Shown here one piece after another: positions 37,316-46,437 of a DNA stretch of 64,000 nt. A model generated the notes under the pieces. The model was not told the origin of the DNA, did no database searches, and saw only the letters and a program-made list of their open reading frames with translations. Position 1 is the first letter of the stretch. Each line of letters starts with the position of its first letter. Both the position numbers and the translations under genes were made by a program. The DNA lies in the NCBI RefSeq assembly GCF_048060115.1, contig NZ_JBHMIM010000006.1, forward strand, positions 62,001 through 126,000. Reading direction: 5' to 3'. This DNA comes from Micromonospora_E sp048060115 (GTDB lineage Bacteria > Actinomycetota > Actinomycetes > Mycobacteriales > Micromonosporaceae).

Positions 37316-38494
37316 ATGGCGAAAGTCGACCGCGGGACGGCCACCCGCGGCAGACCAGCCACGGCTCGGCGGCGCACCACGAAGAACACCGCCGACCCGG
37401 AGCTGGTCCAGCTGCTCACCCCGGACGGCGAACGGATCGACCGGTTCACCGCACCAGACGGTACGGAGTACACGGCCGACTTCACCGACGAGGAGTACCG
37501 GGGTCTCTACCGCGACCTCGTCGTGGTGCGCCGGCTCGACGCCGAGGCGACCGCCCTGCAGCGGCAGGGCGAGCTGGGCATCTGGGCGAGCCTGCTCGGC
37601 CAGGAGGCCGCCCAGGTCGGCTCCGGCCGGGCACTGCGCCCGCAGGACATGGCCTTCCCCACCTACCGCGAACACGGTGTGCTCTACTGCCGGGGGATCG
37701 ACCCGATCATGCCGCTGGGCCTGTTTCGCGGCGTCGATCAGGGCGGCTGGGATCCGGTCGAGTTCAAGTTCAACATGTACACGATCGTGATCGGCGCCCA
37801 GACGCTGCACGCCACCGGCTACGCCATGGGCATCACCATGGACGGCAAGACCGGCGGCGACGACGACGAGGCGGTCATCGCGTACTTCGGTGACGGCGCG
37901 TCCGCCCAGGGTGACGTCAACGAGGCTTTTGTCTGGTCCAGCGTCTTCAACGCACCCGTCGTCTTTTTCTGTCAGAACAACCAGTACGCCATTTCCGAAC
38001 CGCTGGAACGGCAGACCAGAATCCCGCTGTACAAGAGGTCGTCCGGCTTCGGCTTCCCCGGCGTACGGGTGGACGGCAACGACGTGCTGGCCAGCTACGC
38101 GGTGACCCGGGCCGCGCTGGACAACGCCCGGCACGGTCAGGGACCGACGCTGATCGAGGCGTACACCTACCGGATGGGCGCACACACCACGTCGGACGAC
38201 CCGACCCGCTACCGGATCGCCAGCGAGGTGGAGGCCTGGCAGGCGAAGGACCCGATCGCCCGGGTTCGTGCCTTCCTGGACAAGCAGCAGATAGCCGACG
38301 CGGACTTCTTCGCCGAGGTCGACGCGCAGGCCAAGCGGGACGCGGTCCACCTGCGGGAGCGGGTGCTGAATTTGCCCGACCCGGCGCCGATCTCGCTGTT
38401 CGACAACGTGTACGCGCACGGTTCGCCGCTGCTCGACGCGGAGCGGGAGCAGTTCGAGCGCTACCAGGCGTCGTTCGAGGGAAGGACGCACTGA
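37316..38494 (+). CDS. bkdA: 2-oxoacid dehydrogenase E1 alpha (branched-chain type)
   Basis: A 392-residue protein; GGGAGAG precedes the ATG at 37316. It is thiamine-diphosphate dependent: GDGASAQGDVNEA near residue 193 and the closing NN of FFCQNN form the TPP/Mg motif. Also visible are GQEAAQVGSG and MGAHTTSDDPTRYR, typical of heterotetrameric E1 alpha. It decarboxylates branched-chain 2-oxoacids (or pyruvate). Actinobacteria normally use a homodimeric E1 (AceE) for pyruvate, so the branched-chain role is preferred. The stop overlaps the next start. Confidence 0.88.
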   Translation: MAKVDRGTATRGRPATARRRTTKNTADPELVQLLTPDGERIDRFTAPDGTEYTADFTDEEYRGLYRDLVVVRRLDAEATALQRQGELGIWASLLGQEAAQVGSGRALRPQDMAFPTYREHGVLYCRGIDPIMPLGLFRGVDQGGWDPVEFKFNMYTIVIGAQTLHATGYAMGITMDGKTGGDDDEAVIAYFGDGASAQGDVNEAFVWSSVFNAPVVFFCQNNQYAISEPLERQTRIPLYKRSSGFGFPGVRVDGNDVLASYAVTRAALDNARHGQGPTLIEAYTYRMGAHTTSDDPTRYRIASEVEAWQAKDPIARVRAFLDKQQIADADFFAEVDAQAKRDAVHLRERVLNLPDPAPISLFDNVYAHGSPLLDAEREQFERYQASFEGRTH

Positions 38495-39480
38495 TGGCCG
38501 AGACACTCACCCTGGGCAAGGCGCTCAACACCGGACTCCGCCGGGCACTGGACGCCGACAGCAGGGTCATCCTGATGGGCGAGGACGTCGGCAAGCTGGG
38601 CGGCGTCTTCCGGATCACCGACGGGCTGCAGAAGGACTTCGGCGAGACCCGGGTGATCGACACACCGCTGGCCGAGTCGGGCATCATCGGCACCGCCGTC
38701 GGCCTGGCCATCCGGGGCTACCGGCCGATCTGTGAGATCCAGTTCGATGGGTTCGTCTACCCGGCGTACGACCAGATCGTGTCGCAGGTCGCGAAGATGC
38801 ACTACCGGTCGCAGGGCAAGGTCAAGTTGCCGATCGTCATCCGAATTCCGTTCGGTGGCGGCATCGGTGCGGTGGAGCACCACTCCGAGTCGCCGGAGGC
38901 GTACTTCTCGCACACGGCAGGTCTGAAGGTCGTCGCCTGCTCCAACCCGCAGGACGCCTACACGATGATCCAGCAGGCGGTGCTCTCCGACGATCCGATC
39001 GTCTTCCTGGAGCCGAAACGGCGGTACTGGGAGAAGGCACCGGTCGAGCTGGAGGCACCACTGGGTACGGCGTACCCGCTGCATGCCGCCCGCACGGTGC
39101 GGCCCGGCAGCGACGCGACGGTGTTGGCCTATGGGCCGATGGTGCGCACCGCGCTGGACGCCGCCACGGCGGCGGCGGAGGAGGGCCGCGAACTCGAGGT
39201 GGTCGACCTGCGTTCGCTATCCCCACTGGACCTCGACGGTGCGTACGCATCGGTCCGACGCACCGGCCGGTGCGTCGTGGTGCACGAGGCGCCGACGAAT
39301 CTCGGCCTCGGCGCGGAGATCGCCGCCCGGATCACCGAGGAGTGCTTCTACTCTCTGGAGGCACCGGTGCTGCGGGTCGGCGGCTACAACACGCCCTACC
39401 CGGCCGCCCGGCTGGAGGAAGAGTTCCTACCGGACCTGGACCGGGTGCTCGACGCCGTCGACCGCGCCTTCGGTTGGTGA
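38494..39480 (+). CDS. bkdB: 2-oxoacid dehydrogenase E1 beta
   Basis: A 328-residue protein starting at the ATG at 38494, overlapping the bkdA stop by one base. It has the transketolase pyrimidine-binding domain (LMGEDVGKLGGVF, DTPLAESGIIGTAVG, then QFDGFVYPAYDQIVSQ) and a C-terminal transketolase domain (APTNLGLGAEIAARI). It forms an alpha2-beta2 E1 with the preceding product and supplies the catalytic base for TPP. The order alpha-beta-E2 matches bkdABC of Mycobacterium and Streptomyces. Only an E3 (lipoamide dehydrogenase) is missing, as usual. Confidence 0.9.
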   Translation: MAETLTLGKALNTGLRRALDADSRVILMGEDVGKLGGVFRITDGLQKDFGETRVIDTPLAESGIIGTAVGLAIRGYRPICEIQFDGFVYPAYDQIVSQVAKMHYRSQGKVKLPIVIRIPFGGGIGAVEHHSESPEAYFSHTAGLKVVACSNPQDAYTMIQQAVLSDDPIVFLEPKRRYWEKAPVELEAPLGTAYPLHAARTVRPGSDATVLAYGPMVRTALDAATAAAEEGRELEVVDLRSLSPLDLDGAYASVRRTGRCVVVHEAPTNLGLGAEIAARITEECFYSLEAPVLRVGGYNTPYPAARLEEEFLPDLDRVLDAVDRAFGW

Positions 39481-39485
39481 GCGCG

Positions 39486-41018
39486 ATGTCGCGAATCAAG
39501 CAGTTCGATCTGCCGGACCTGGGTGAAGGGCTCACCGAGGGCGAGATCCTCAAGTGGCTCGTCGCCGTCGGCGACGTGATCGAGTTGAACCAGCCGATCG
39601 TCGAGGTGGAGACGGCGAAGGCCGCGGTGGAGATCCCCGCCAAGTGGGGCGGTCAGGTACAGGCGATCTTCCATCCGGAAGGCGCGATGGTCGAGGTGGG
39701 TACGGCGATCATCGAGATCGACACCGATCCGTCGGCCGGGCCGGCACCAGCTGCCGGCCCGCCTCCGGCGGCAAACGGGTCGGCGGGCCTGGCGGGTCAG
39801 CCGGAGATCCCTCCGGCGGACGGGGCCATCGAGCCGGGCATGATCGGCGGCCCGGCGCCCGGTGGCCGGACGGCGGTGCTGGTCGGCTACGGACCGCGTA
39901 CCACCGCGGCCAAGCGGCGGCCGCGCAGGTCGAACGACCACCAGCCGTCGACCGGCGGTGTCACCCCGCCGCTCGCGGCCACGCCCGCGGTGCACGCCGC
40001 GCCTGCGGCACCAGCCACACCAGCCACACCTGCGGCACCAGCCACACCTGCGGCACCAGTGACGTCGACGGTGCCCGACCCGTCGGTGGTGCCGGCGGGC
40101 ACCGGCAAGACGTTGGCCAAGCCGCCGGTGCGCAAGCTCGCCCGGGAGCTCGGCGTCGACCTCGCCGGGCTCAGCGGTAGCGGTCCGCTCGGTTCGGTCA
40201 CCCGCGACGACGTGTTGCGGGCCAGCCAGCAACTGGCGGTGGCGTCGCCGACGGAGGCCCCGGAGACCGGGCAACTCGCCGGGGGTTCCGCCGGCCGGTC
40301 CGTGCCGCGGACCGGGTCGGAGCGAGAGCGGCGGGTCCCGGTCAAGGGGGTACGCCGGCTGACGGCGGAGAACATGGTCGCCTCGGCGTTCACCGCGCCG
40401 CATGTCACCGAGTTCCTGACGGTCGACCTCACCCGGTCGATGAAGGCTCTGGATCGGCTACGCGCCCAGCCCGAGTGGCGGGAGATCCGGGTCTCGCCGC
40501 TGCTGATGGTCGCGCGGGCGATGATCCTCGCGGCGCATCGGCATCCGATGGTGAACTCCGCCTGGGCAGGCGACGAGATCGTCGTCAAGGACTACGTCAA
40601 CCTGGGGGTCGCGGCGGCCACCGAACGCGGCCTGATCGTGCCGAACATCAAGGACGCCGGCCGGCTCAGCACCCGGGAACTGGCCGAGGCGATGGCGGAC
40701 CTGGTCCGGACCGCGAAGGCGGGACGTACCGCGCCGGCCGACATGGCCGGAGGGACGATGACGATCACCAATGTCGGCGTGTTCGGCGTAGACAGTGGCA
40801 CGCCGATCCTGCCGCCGGGCGAATCCGCGATTCTCGCGGTAGGCACCATCCGCAAGGCACCTTGGGTACACAAAGAAAAGATTCGGATACGCCAAGTAGC
40901 GACCCTCGCGCTGTCGTTCGATCATCGGATCATCGATGGCGAGCTCGGCTCGGCGTTCCTGCGCGACATTGGTGCCTTCCTCACCGACCCGGAGGCGATG
41001 TTGCTCGCCTGGACCTGA
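39486..41018 (+). CDS. bkdC: dihydrolipoyl acyltransferase E2
   Basis: A 510-residue protein starting at the ATG at 39486, 5 bp after bkdB. A single N-terminal lipoyl domain has the modified lysine in VETAKAAVEI (residue 44). An Ala/Pro/Thr linker follows with 18-bp DNA repeats at about 40004-40060. The E1/E3-binding domain (VRKLARELGVDLAGLSGSGPLG) comes next, then the catalytic domain ending in DHRIIDG, which holds the active His. It transfers the acyl group to CoA and builds the complex core. One lipoyl domain favours the branched-chain type over multi-lipoyl actinobacterial PDH/ODH E2. Confidence 0.92.
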   Translation: MSRIKQFDLPDLGEGLTEGEILKWLVAVGDVIELNQPIVEVETAKAAVEIPAKWGGQVQAIFHPEGAMVEVGTAIIEIDTDPSAGPAPAAGPPPAANGSAGLAGQPEIPPADGAIEPGMIGGPAPGGRTAVLVGYGPRTTAAKRRPRRSNDHQPSTGGVTPPLAATPAVHAAPAAPATPATPAAPATPAAPVTSTVPDPSVVPAGTGKTLAKPPVRKLARELGVDLAGLSGSGPLGSVTRDDVLRASQQLAVASPTEAPETGQLAGGSAGRSVPRTGSERERRVPVKGVRRLTAENMVASAFTAPHVTEFLTVDLTRSMKALDRLRAQPEWREIRVSPLLMVARAMILAAHRHPMVNSAWAGDEIVVKDYVNLGVAAATERGLIVPNIKDAGRLSTRELAEAMADLVRTAKAGRTAPADMAGGTMTITNVGVFGVDSGTPILPPGESAILAVGTIRKAPWVHKEKIRIRQVATLALSFDHRIIDGELGSAFLRDIGAFLTDPEAMLLAWT

Positions 41019-41047
41019 CCGGCACACAACTCAACAGCAAGATTACG

Positions 41048-41086
41048 AACAGCGTCGCTATCGTCACCGGTAGCGACGCTGTTTGT
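41048..41086 (+). terminator. terminator of the bkd operon
   Basis: A 16-bp stem (41048-41063 with 41068-41083, one G-U pair) has a TCAC tetraloop and is followed by TTGTT. This is the most canonical intrinsic terminator in the window. Confidence 0.85.
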
Positions 41087-41252
41087 TGAAGCTTTCCGAA
41101 CATACCGTCGACATGTGACCCCCGATACCTAGTTTTCGAAGGCGAGTGGCGCCTCTCACCTAAGATTCGTTGGCAAGTCGGAGGGTTTCGCGGTTCACTT
41201 GAGTCAGCCGCCAGAGCGGCCGAGCAGTTCAGAACCCGCAGGAGAGCACCCC

Positions 41253-41390
41253 ATGTCCATGATCGATCGAATTCGTCGCCACCGAGAAGCCAACCGCCGT
41301 ACTCGCGCCCTCGAGCGCGCACTGCGCTCCACCGACTCCGCCGCTGTCCGCGACGAGATCCGCGCAATCGCACAGCGCTACCACAGCTGA
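41253..41390 (+). CDS. 45-residue basic small protein
   Basis: The ATG at 41253 has GGAGAG 6 nt upstream. The product (MSMIDRIRRHREANRRTRAL...) is an Arg-rich amphipathic helix ending AIAQRYHS. I do not recognise the family. The clean ribosome binding site, sensible stop and monocistronic position between a terminator and an intergenic region favour a real gene. Confidence 0.6.
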   Translation: MSMIDRIRRHREANRRTRALERALRSTDSAAVRDEIRAIAQRYHS

Positions 41391-41696
41391 ACTCGGCGCC
41401 GTCGAACCTCCGCCGAACCGCGACACCTCCGCCACTTCAACGGCACCGGGATTCCTCCGATACGGAGGGCCCGGTACGGTGGGCTCGGTCGCCTTCGGGT
41501 CGACCCGGTGCACTGAAGGCCAGAACCGGCCGTCAGATGCCGGGTCACCGGTCGGCGCACCAGGCTGGCCAGCCTCGACGATGACAGATCGGCGAGATCC
41601 GGCTGGCCCGCCCGGCTGGACCACCGGCGTCACTGGTCGACCGACCAGCCGCGTCGACGGCACCGGCGCGGCTGATATGTCATGGAGGAGGCGCAC
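41391..41696. other. 306-bp intergenic region
   Basis: No gene is supported. A short palindrome (CCTCCG-ATA-CGGAGG, 41454-41468) could end the small ORF's transcript. The right part should contain the promoter of the Pro-rich protein gene. Confidence 0.4.
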
Positions 41697-43583
41697 ATGA
41701 CGTCCGAGGGCACGCAGCATCCCGGCCAAGAGCCGGCGGAGGCGGGCGTCGGCGGACCCGCGCCGTACGACAGCCAGCGGCAGAGCGTCGATCAGCCATC
41801 TGCTGACTCCGACGCAGCTCCGACGCCCCAGCAGTGGTCCCCTCCGGGGGGCGGCGGTTGGGGTACCAGCTTCGGGGAGCAGGCCGGCCGAACCACCGGC
41901 TACCCGGCACCGTCTCCGTACCCCGCGCCGGCTGGCGCCGCCAGCGGACAGCCGGGCGGGATCGCCCCCGGCCCGCCAGCGGAACACCGACCGGGTGGGC
42001 CCGGCGACGAGCCGAGCGGACCCCGGCCAGCCGAGGCTGGCTGGGCCGCGCCGCCCGCCATCCCGCCGGCGGCACCCTGGTCGCCACAGCAGGCATGGCG
42101 GACCGATCAGGACCGGCCGGCGACGAGTCCGGCGTCGGATCAGCCCGAACCGCAGCGGTTCCCGTCCGGGCCGACCGAGAACCGCTTCGAGCCACCTGCC
42201 GACGACGCACCGTCGCGGCACGGCGCGGCGCTGCCGTTCGCACCCGCCGGTCCGACCCCGCTGCCGCCGCAGGAGGCAAGGGTGCCCGGTGCGTCGTTGG
42301 CAGCCGCGTTGGGCGGCCAGCCGGCAGCCCAGCCGGCAGCCCACGTACCGCAGCAGCGCTCCCCGTACGACGAACAGCCCGTCGCCGAGGAGCGATCGGC
42401 CTTCCCCGGCCCCAGCCGGCAGCCGATGGCCCCGGCCGGCACGGAACCGTCGCCCGCGTCGCCCACCTCCGGCGGGCCGGCGGGCGGAGCACCGGCCAAC
42501 GGAGCCGCGACCGGCCGCACGGTCACCGCCAGTGCCGCCGTGCCGAGCGCCAGCAAGGTCGCACCGCCAGCGGACCAGTCCGCCCTGGGCACTGGCCGAC
42601 CGCCGGCCCAACCACGGGTGTACGGCCGGCCCGCCGGTTCGGAACCGGAGCCCGGCGGCCGTCCTGAGCCGTTCGGTCCGGGCGGCGCCCCGTTCCCGCC
42701 CACCGGATCGCCGGTGCCGTCGCCCGAACCCGGATTCGGCCCACCCCCGCTGGCCCAACGCCCGCCGGGGCAGTCCTTGCAAGCGTTTGGTGCTCGCCCC
42801 AACCCGGAAGGTTCCCCAGCCGGCGGTGCCGCTCGCGCCGACATCGCCAACCTGGCACTTCCGCACCTGAGTCAGGCCGCGCACATTCAGCCCACCTCTG
42901 CGGCCGACGCGGCCCGCGGCTACCCCCCACCCGGTGCGGCACCCTACGGCGATCTGCTCGGCGATCCCCACCGGGACACCCGGCAGGCAGTACCCGGGGC
43001 GTACCAGTCTCCCGAGGCCGGCCACCACCAGCCAGGCGGCTACGGCCCGGTCGGCCAGTCGATCGCGGCGGCGCCCCGGCCCGGCGAGTTGCCCCCGGCC
43101 AGCGCGGCGCAGGTTCCCGGGCAGGGGGGCGCACCGGATCAGGAGCAGAACCGGTTCGACGCGTTCCGTCCAGAGCCGGCGACCCCGGCCGGTGAAGAGG
43201 CCAAGTCGGAACCAGAACCGCAGGTGCGCAACGGCCGGGTGCTCGTCGCGGTCCTGGCCGCTGCGGCCCTGCTGGTGGCGATTCCGCTGTCATTGGTCTG
43301 GCTGATCACCCGACCGGGAGATCAGGCGTTCGATCCGGCGGTCGGCACCTGCGTCAAGCAGTCCGGTAACACCGCTGCGCCGGCCGACTGCGCCGAGCCG
43401 GGCGCCTACCAGGTCGTCACCAAGGTCGGGCAGGTCGACCAGTGCGCGGATCCCAATGCTCCGCACATCGAGATACCCGCAGGCTCCGGCAGCGAGCAGG
43501 TTCTCTGCCTGCAACCGGCGGCGGCCGGAGACCCGGCCGGAGACGACCCGGCACCGGACAGCGACGCGACGCCGACCGGCTGA
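41697..43583 (+). CDS. Pro-rich single-pass protein with LppU-like extracellular domain
   Basis: A 628-residue protein; GGAGGAG precedes the ATG at 41697. The first 510 or so residues are Pro/Ala/Gly-rich and disordered, presumably cytoplasmic. One membrane helix lies near residues 517-540 (VLVAVLAAAALLVAIPLSLVW). The short outside domain has four Cys (GTCVK, DCAEP, QCADP, VLCLQ), the pattern of the actinobacterial LppU/SCO3897 family. The function is unknown. Long Pro-rich cytoplasmic arms often serve as interaction scaffolds. It is separated by a terminator from the next gene. Confidence 0.75.
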   Translation: MTSEGTQHPGQEPAEAGVGGPAPYDSQRQSVDQPSADSDAAPTPQQWSPPGGGGWGTSFGEQAGRTTGYPAPSPYPAPAGAASGQPGGIAPGPPAEHRPGGPGDEPSGPRPAEAGWAAPPAIPPAAPWSPQQAWRTDQDRPATSPASDQPEPQRFPSGPTENRFEPPADDAPSRHGAALPFAPAGPTPLPPQEARVPGASLAAALGGQPAAQPAAHVPQQRSPYDEQPVAEERSAFPGPSRQPMAPAGTEPSPASPTSGGPAGGAPANGAATGRTVTASAAVPSASKVAPPADQSALGTGRPPAQPRVYGRPAGSEPEPGGRPEPFGPGGAPFPPTGSPVPSPEPGFGPPPLAQRPPGQSLQAFGARPNPEGSPAGGAARADIANLALPHLSQAAHIQPTSAADAARGYPPPGAAPYGDLLGDPHRDTRQAVPGAYQSPEAGHHQPGGYGPVGQSIAAAPRPGELPPASAAQVPGQGGAPDQEQNRFDAFRPEPATPAGEEAKSEPEPQVRNGRVLVAVLAAAALLVAIPLSLVWLITRPGDQAFDPAVGTCVKQSGNTAAPADCAEPGAYQVVTKVGQVDQCADPNAPHIEIPAGSGSEQVLCLQPAAAGDPAGDDPAPDSDATPTG

Positions 43584-43605
43584 CCCGCTGCCCAACCATT
43601 TCCGG

Positions 43606-43640
43606 AAGGTGCCGTGCCGACAGGTACGGCACGGCACCTT
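43606..43640 (+). terminator. 13-bp perfect hairpin
   Basis: AAGGTGCCGTGCC at 43606-43618 pairs with 43628-43640 around a 9-nt loop, 23 bp after the stop of the Pro-rich protein. It is probably a terminator. Confidence 0.75.
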
Positions 43641-43698
43641 GACCCAGTCGGCGGGCCCGACCGACCGCCACCATCGCCGCCATGGCAGGGTCTGCGGT

Positions 43699-45543
43699 AT
43701 GCCGAGGTCGTCACGTGTCCGCGCACCCGAACTCAACGGGCGCCAGTGGCTGAACACCGATGGACGACAGCTGACGCTGCGCGACCTGCGCGGGCGGATC
43801 GTCCTGCTGGACTTCTGGACCTTCTGCTGCGTCAACTGTCTGCACGTGCTGGACGAGTTGCGCCCGCTGGAGGAGAAGTACGCCGACGTACTGGTGGTGG
43901 TCGGCGTACATTCGCCGAAGTTCGCTCACGAACGGGACCCAGCCGCGGTGGCCGCGGCCGTCGAGCGCTACGGCGTGACCCACCCGGTGCTCGACGATCC
44001 GGAACTGGACATGTGGCAACAGTACGCTGCCCGCGCCTGGCCGACGTTGGTGCTGGTGGACCCGGAGAGCTACGTCGTCGCCACGATGGCCGGCGAAGGA
44101 CACGCCGATGGCCTGGCCCGGGAGATCGACCAACTGATCGAAACGCACCAGGCAAAAGGCACCCTGCACCGGGGTGACGGCCCGTACGTACCGCCGGCAC
44201 CGGTCGATACGACGCTGCGCTTCCCGGGCAAGGCGGTCGCGCTCGACGACGACGCGCTGCTGGTCTCCGACTCCGCCCGGCACTCGCTGGTGGAGTTGGC
44301 CCCCGACGGCGAGACGGTACGTCGACGCATCGGTTCAGGAGCGCGTGGACGCACCGACGGCGGCCCCGAATCCGCCCGGTTCAGCGAACCGCAGGGGCTG
44401 CTGCGGCTGCCGGCACAGATCGCCGCCGTCGCCGGCTACGACGTCCTGGTCGCCGATACGGTCAACCATCTGCTGCGCGGTGTACGGATGACCACCGGTG
44501 AGGTCGTCACGGTCGCCGGCTCCGGCCGTCAATGGCGCTCCACCGTCAACTACGACGCACACGACGCGCTCTCCGTCGACCTCTCCTCACCGTGGGATCT
44601 CGCCTGGTACGACGACCGGGTGATCGTCGCGATGGCCGGTATCCACCAACTGTGGTGGTTCGATCCGATCCGGCGGGCCGCCGGCATGTACGCCGGCACC
44701 ACCGTCGAGTCGTTGCGCGACGGCCCGATCCCGGACGTCTGGCTGGCGCAGCCGTCCGGCCTGGCGACCGGCGTCGACGGGGATCAGTTGTGGATCGCCG
44801 ACAGCGAGACCAGCGCGCTGCGGCGGCTCGCCGACGGTGAACTGCGTACCGTCGTCGGACAGGGACTGTTCGACTTCGGACAGGTCGACGGGGCGGCGGC
44901 TGAGGCGCTGCTGCAGCACCCGCTCGGGGTCTGCGCGTTGGCGGACGGTTCGGTGCTGGTCGCGGACACCTACAACGGGGCCATCCGCCGCTACGACCCG
45001 GCCAGCGATCGGGTGACGACGGTGACGGACGGGTTGGCCGAGCCGAGCGACGTGCTGGTGACCGCCGACGGCGCGGTCTGGGTGGTGGAGTCCGCCGCGC
45101 ATCGGCTGACCCGGATCGCCCCGGGTGCCCTGTCTGCTGCCGGAGCCACCGTCGAGGGCGTACGGCAGCGGGCCGAACGCCCGCCGATGCTGGTGGCACC
45201 CGGTGAGGTGCGCCTGGACGTGGTCTTCACTCCCGCACCCGGGCAGAAGCTCGACACCAGTTTCGGCCCGGCGACCCGGCTCGAGGTCTCCGCCGATCCG
45301 CCGGCGCTGTTGCGCTCCGGCGCGGGCACCGACACCGGGCTCAGCCGCCGCCTCGTCCTCGACCCGTCGGTGCCGGCCGGCGTGCTGCAGGTAGTGGCCC
45401 AGGCCGCGACCTGCGACGCCGACAACGAGCATGCCGCCTGTCACCTGACCCGACAGGACTGGGGTGTGCCGGTGCGGATCGACCCGGCCGGGGTGACCCG
45501 AGTACCGCTGGTCCTGCGCGGCATCGACCCGGCCGGCGGCTGA
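43699..45543 (+). CDS. thioredoxin-like/NHL-repeat protein (NHLRC2-like)
   Basis: A 614-residue protein starting at the ATG at 43699. Residues 10-150 form a thioredoxin/TlpA-like domain with active site FCCVNC (WTFCCVNCLHV). Residues 160-480 hold NHL-type beta-propeller repeats (FSEPQGLLRLP, VADTVNHLLRGV, LQHPLGVCAL, VADTYNGAIRRY). A C-terminal beta domain follows. This three-part layout is that of NHLRC2. There is no signal peptide, so it is probably cytosolic. The CxxC suggests a disulfide reductase or redox sensor; the partner is unknown. Confidence 0.88.
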   Translation: MPRSSRVRAPELNGRQWLNTDGRQLTLRDLRGRIVLLDFWTFCCVNCLHVLDELRPLEEKYADVLVVVGVHSPKFAHERDPAAVAAAVERYGVTHPVLDDPELDMWQQYAARAWPTLVLVDPESYVVATMAGEGHADGLAREIDQLIETHQAKGTLHRGDGPYVPPAPVDTTLRFPGKAVALDDDALLVSDSARHSLVELAPDGETVRRRIGSGARGRTDGGPESARFSEPQGLLRLPAQIAAVAGYDVLVADTVNHLLRGVRMTTGEVVTVAGSGRQWRSTVNYDAHDALSVDLSSPWDLAWYDDRVIVAMAGIHQLWWFDPIRRAAGMYAGTTVESLRDGPIPDVWLAQPSGLATGVDGDQLWIADSETSALRRLADGELRTVVGQGLFDFGQVDGAAAEALLQHPLGVCALADGSVLVADTYNGAIRRYDPASDRVTTVTDGLAEPSDVLVTADGAVWVVESAAHRLTRIAPGALSAAGATVEGVRQRAERPPMLVAPGEVRLDVVFTPAPGQKLDTSFGPATRLEVSADPPALLRSGAGTDTGLSRRLVLDPSVPAGVLQVVAQAATCDADNEHAACHLTRQDWGVPVRIDPAGVTRVPLVLRGIDPAGG

Positions 45544-45544
45544 G

Positions 45545-45687
45545 GCTCGGCCGGCAGACCGCAGCTCGGCCGGCAGACCGCAGCTCGGCCGGCAGACACG
45601 GCTCGGCCGGCAGACACGGCTCGGCCGGCAGACACGGCTCGGCCGGCAGACCGCAGCTCGGCCGGCAGACACGGCTCGGCCGGCGGA
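45545..45687. repeat. 18/19-bp tandem minisatellite between two genes
   Basis: Two unit types alternate in the order A-A-B-B-B-A-B and then a partial copy. A is GCTCGGCCGGCAGACCGCA (19 bp) and B is GCTCGGCCGGCAGACACG (18 bp). The array starts right after the stop of the thioredoxin-NHL gene and its last partial unit touches the stop codon of pxpA. Units are exact within each type. Each contains the palindrome GGCCGGC/GCCGGC. It is not CRISPR: there are no spacers. Confidence 0.95.
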
Positions 45688-46437
45688 TCAGACGAAGGCA
45701 CCGACCCGCTGGCTGGCGGATTCCAGGGCGGCGCGGATCCGCTGGGCCAGCGCGACCGCTCCGGGCGTGTCCCCGTGAACGCAGATCGACTCGACGGGGC
45801 AGCCGACCACCGTGCCGTCCGTTGCGGTCACGGTGTGGTCGACCACCATCGACAGCGCCTGGGCGACGACCGTCGCGTGGTCGTCGAGCAGCGCACCGGG
45901 CTCACCACGGGGCACCAGCCGCCCGTCCGACAGGTAGCCGCGGTCGGCGAACCCTTCGTCGACATGGCGCAGCCCGGCACCGGTGGCAAGTTGCCCGAGC
46001 ACCGAACCGGGCAGGCAGAGGATCGGCAGGGTCGGATCGAAGTCGACCACGGCGGCGACGACCGCTGCCGCCTGCGCCTCGTCGACACAGGCGGTGTTGT
46101 ACAGCGCCCCGTGCGGTTTGACGTACCGCACCCGGGCACCGGCGACCCGACAGAGTCCGTCCAACGCGGCGATCTGGTAGAGCACGTCGTCGCGGAGTTC
46201 GTCGAAGCGGTAGTCGATCCGTCGCCGGCCGAAGCCAACCAGGTCGCGGTAGCCCACCTGCGCGCCGACGACCACGCCACGGGCGGCGGCCGCGGCACAG
46301 ACCCGCCGCATCGTCGCCGGGTCGCCGGCGTGGAATCCGCAGGCGACGTTGGCGGAGGTGACGATGTCGAGCAGTGCCTCGTCGTCGCCGAGGCGCCAGA
46401 CGCCGAAGCCCTCCCCCAGATCAGCGTTGAGGTCCAT
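45688..46437 (-). CDS. pxpA: 5-oxoprolinase subunit A (LamB/YcsF family)
   Basis: A 249-residue protein. Hallmarks are MDLNADLGEGFG, ANVACGFHAGDP, VGAQVGYRDLVGFGRR and VRYVKPHGALYN. It is the subunit that, with PxpB and PxpC, cleaves 5-oxoproline to glutamate using ATP. It is the last gene of pxpB-pxpC-pxpA; its start overlaps pxpC by 17 bp. The stop codon touches the minisatellite. Confidence 0.95.
   Translation of the reverse strand: MDLNADLGEGFGVWRLGDDEALLDIVTSANVACGFHAGDPATMRRVCAAAAARGVVVGAQVGYRDLVGFGRRRIDYRFDELRDDVLYQIAALDGLCRVAGARVRYVKPHGALYNTACVDEAQAAAVVAAVVDFDPTLPILCLPGSVLGQLATGAGLRHVDEGFADRGYLSDGRLVPRGEPGALLDDHATVVAQALSMVVDHTVTATDGTVVGCPVESICVHGDTPGAVALAQRIRAALESASQRVGAFV

Noticed and set aside
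41196..41220. CTTGAGT resembling a HAIR half-site
   Set aside because: The second half-site (ACTCAAG after 7 nt) is absent.
41229..43028. 599-residue minus-strand open frame
   Set aside because: Antisense to the Pro-rich membrane protein, which has a clear GGAGGAG, a membrane helix and a Cys domain on the plus strand.
45545..45687. Possible CRISPR array
   Set aside because: The units are directly abutting, with no spacers of regular length, and no cas genes are nearby.
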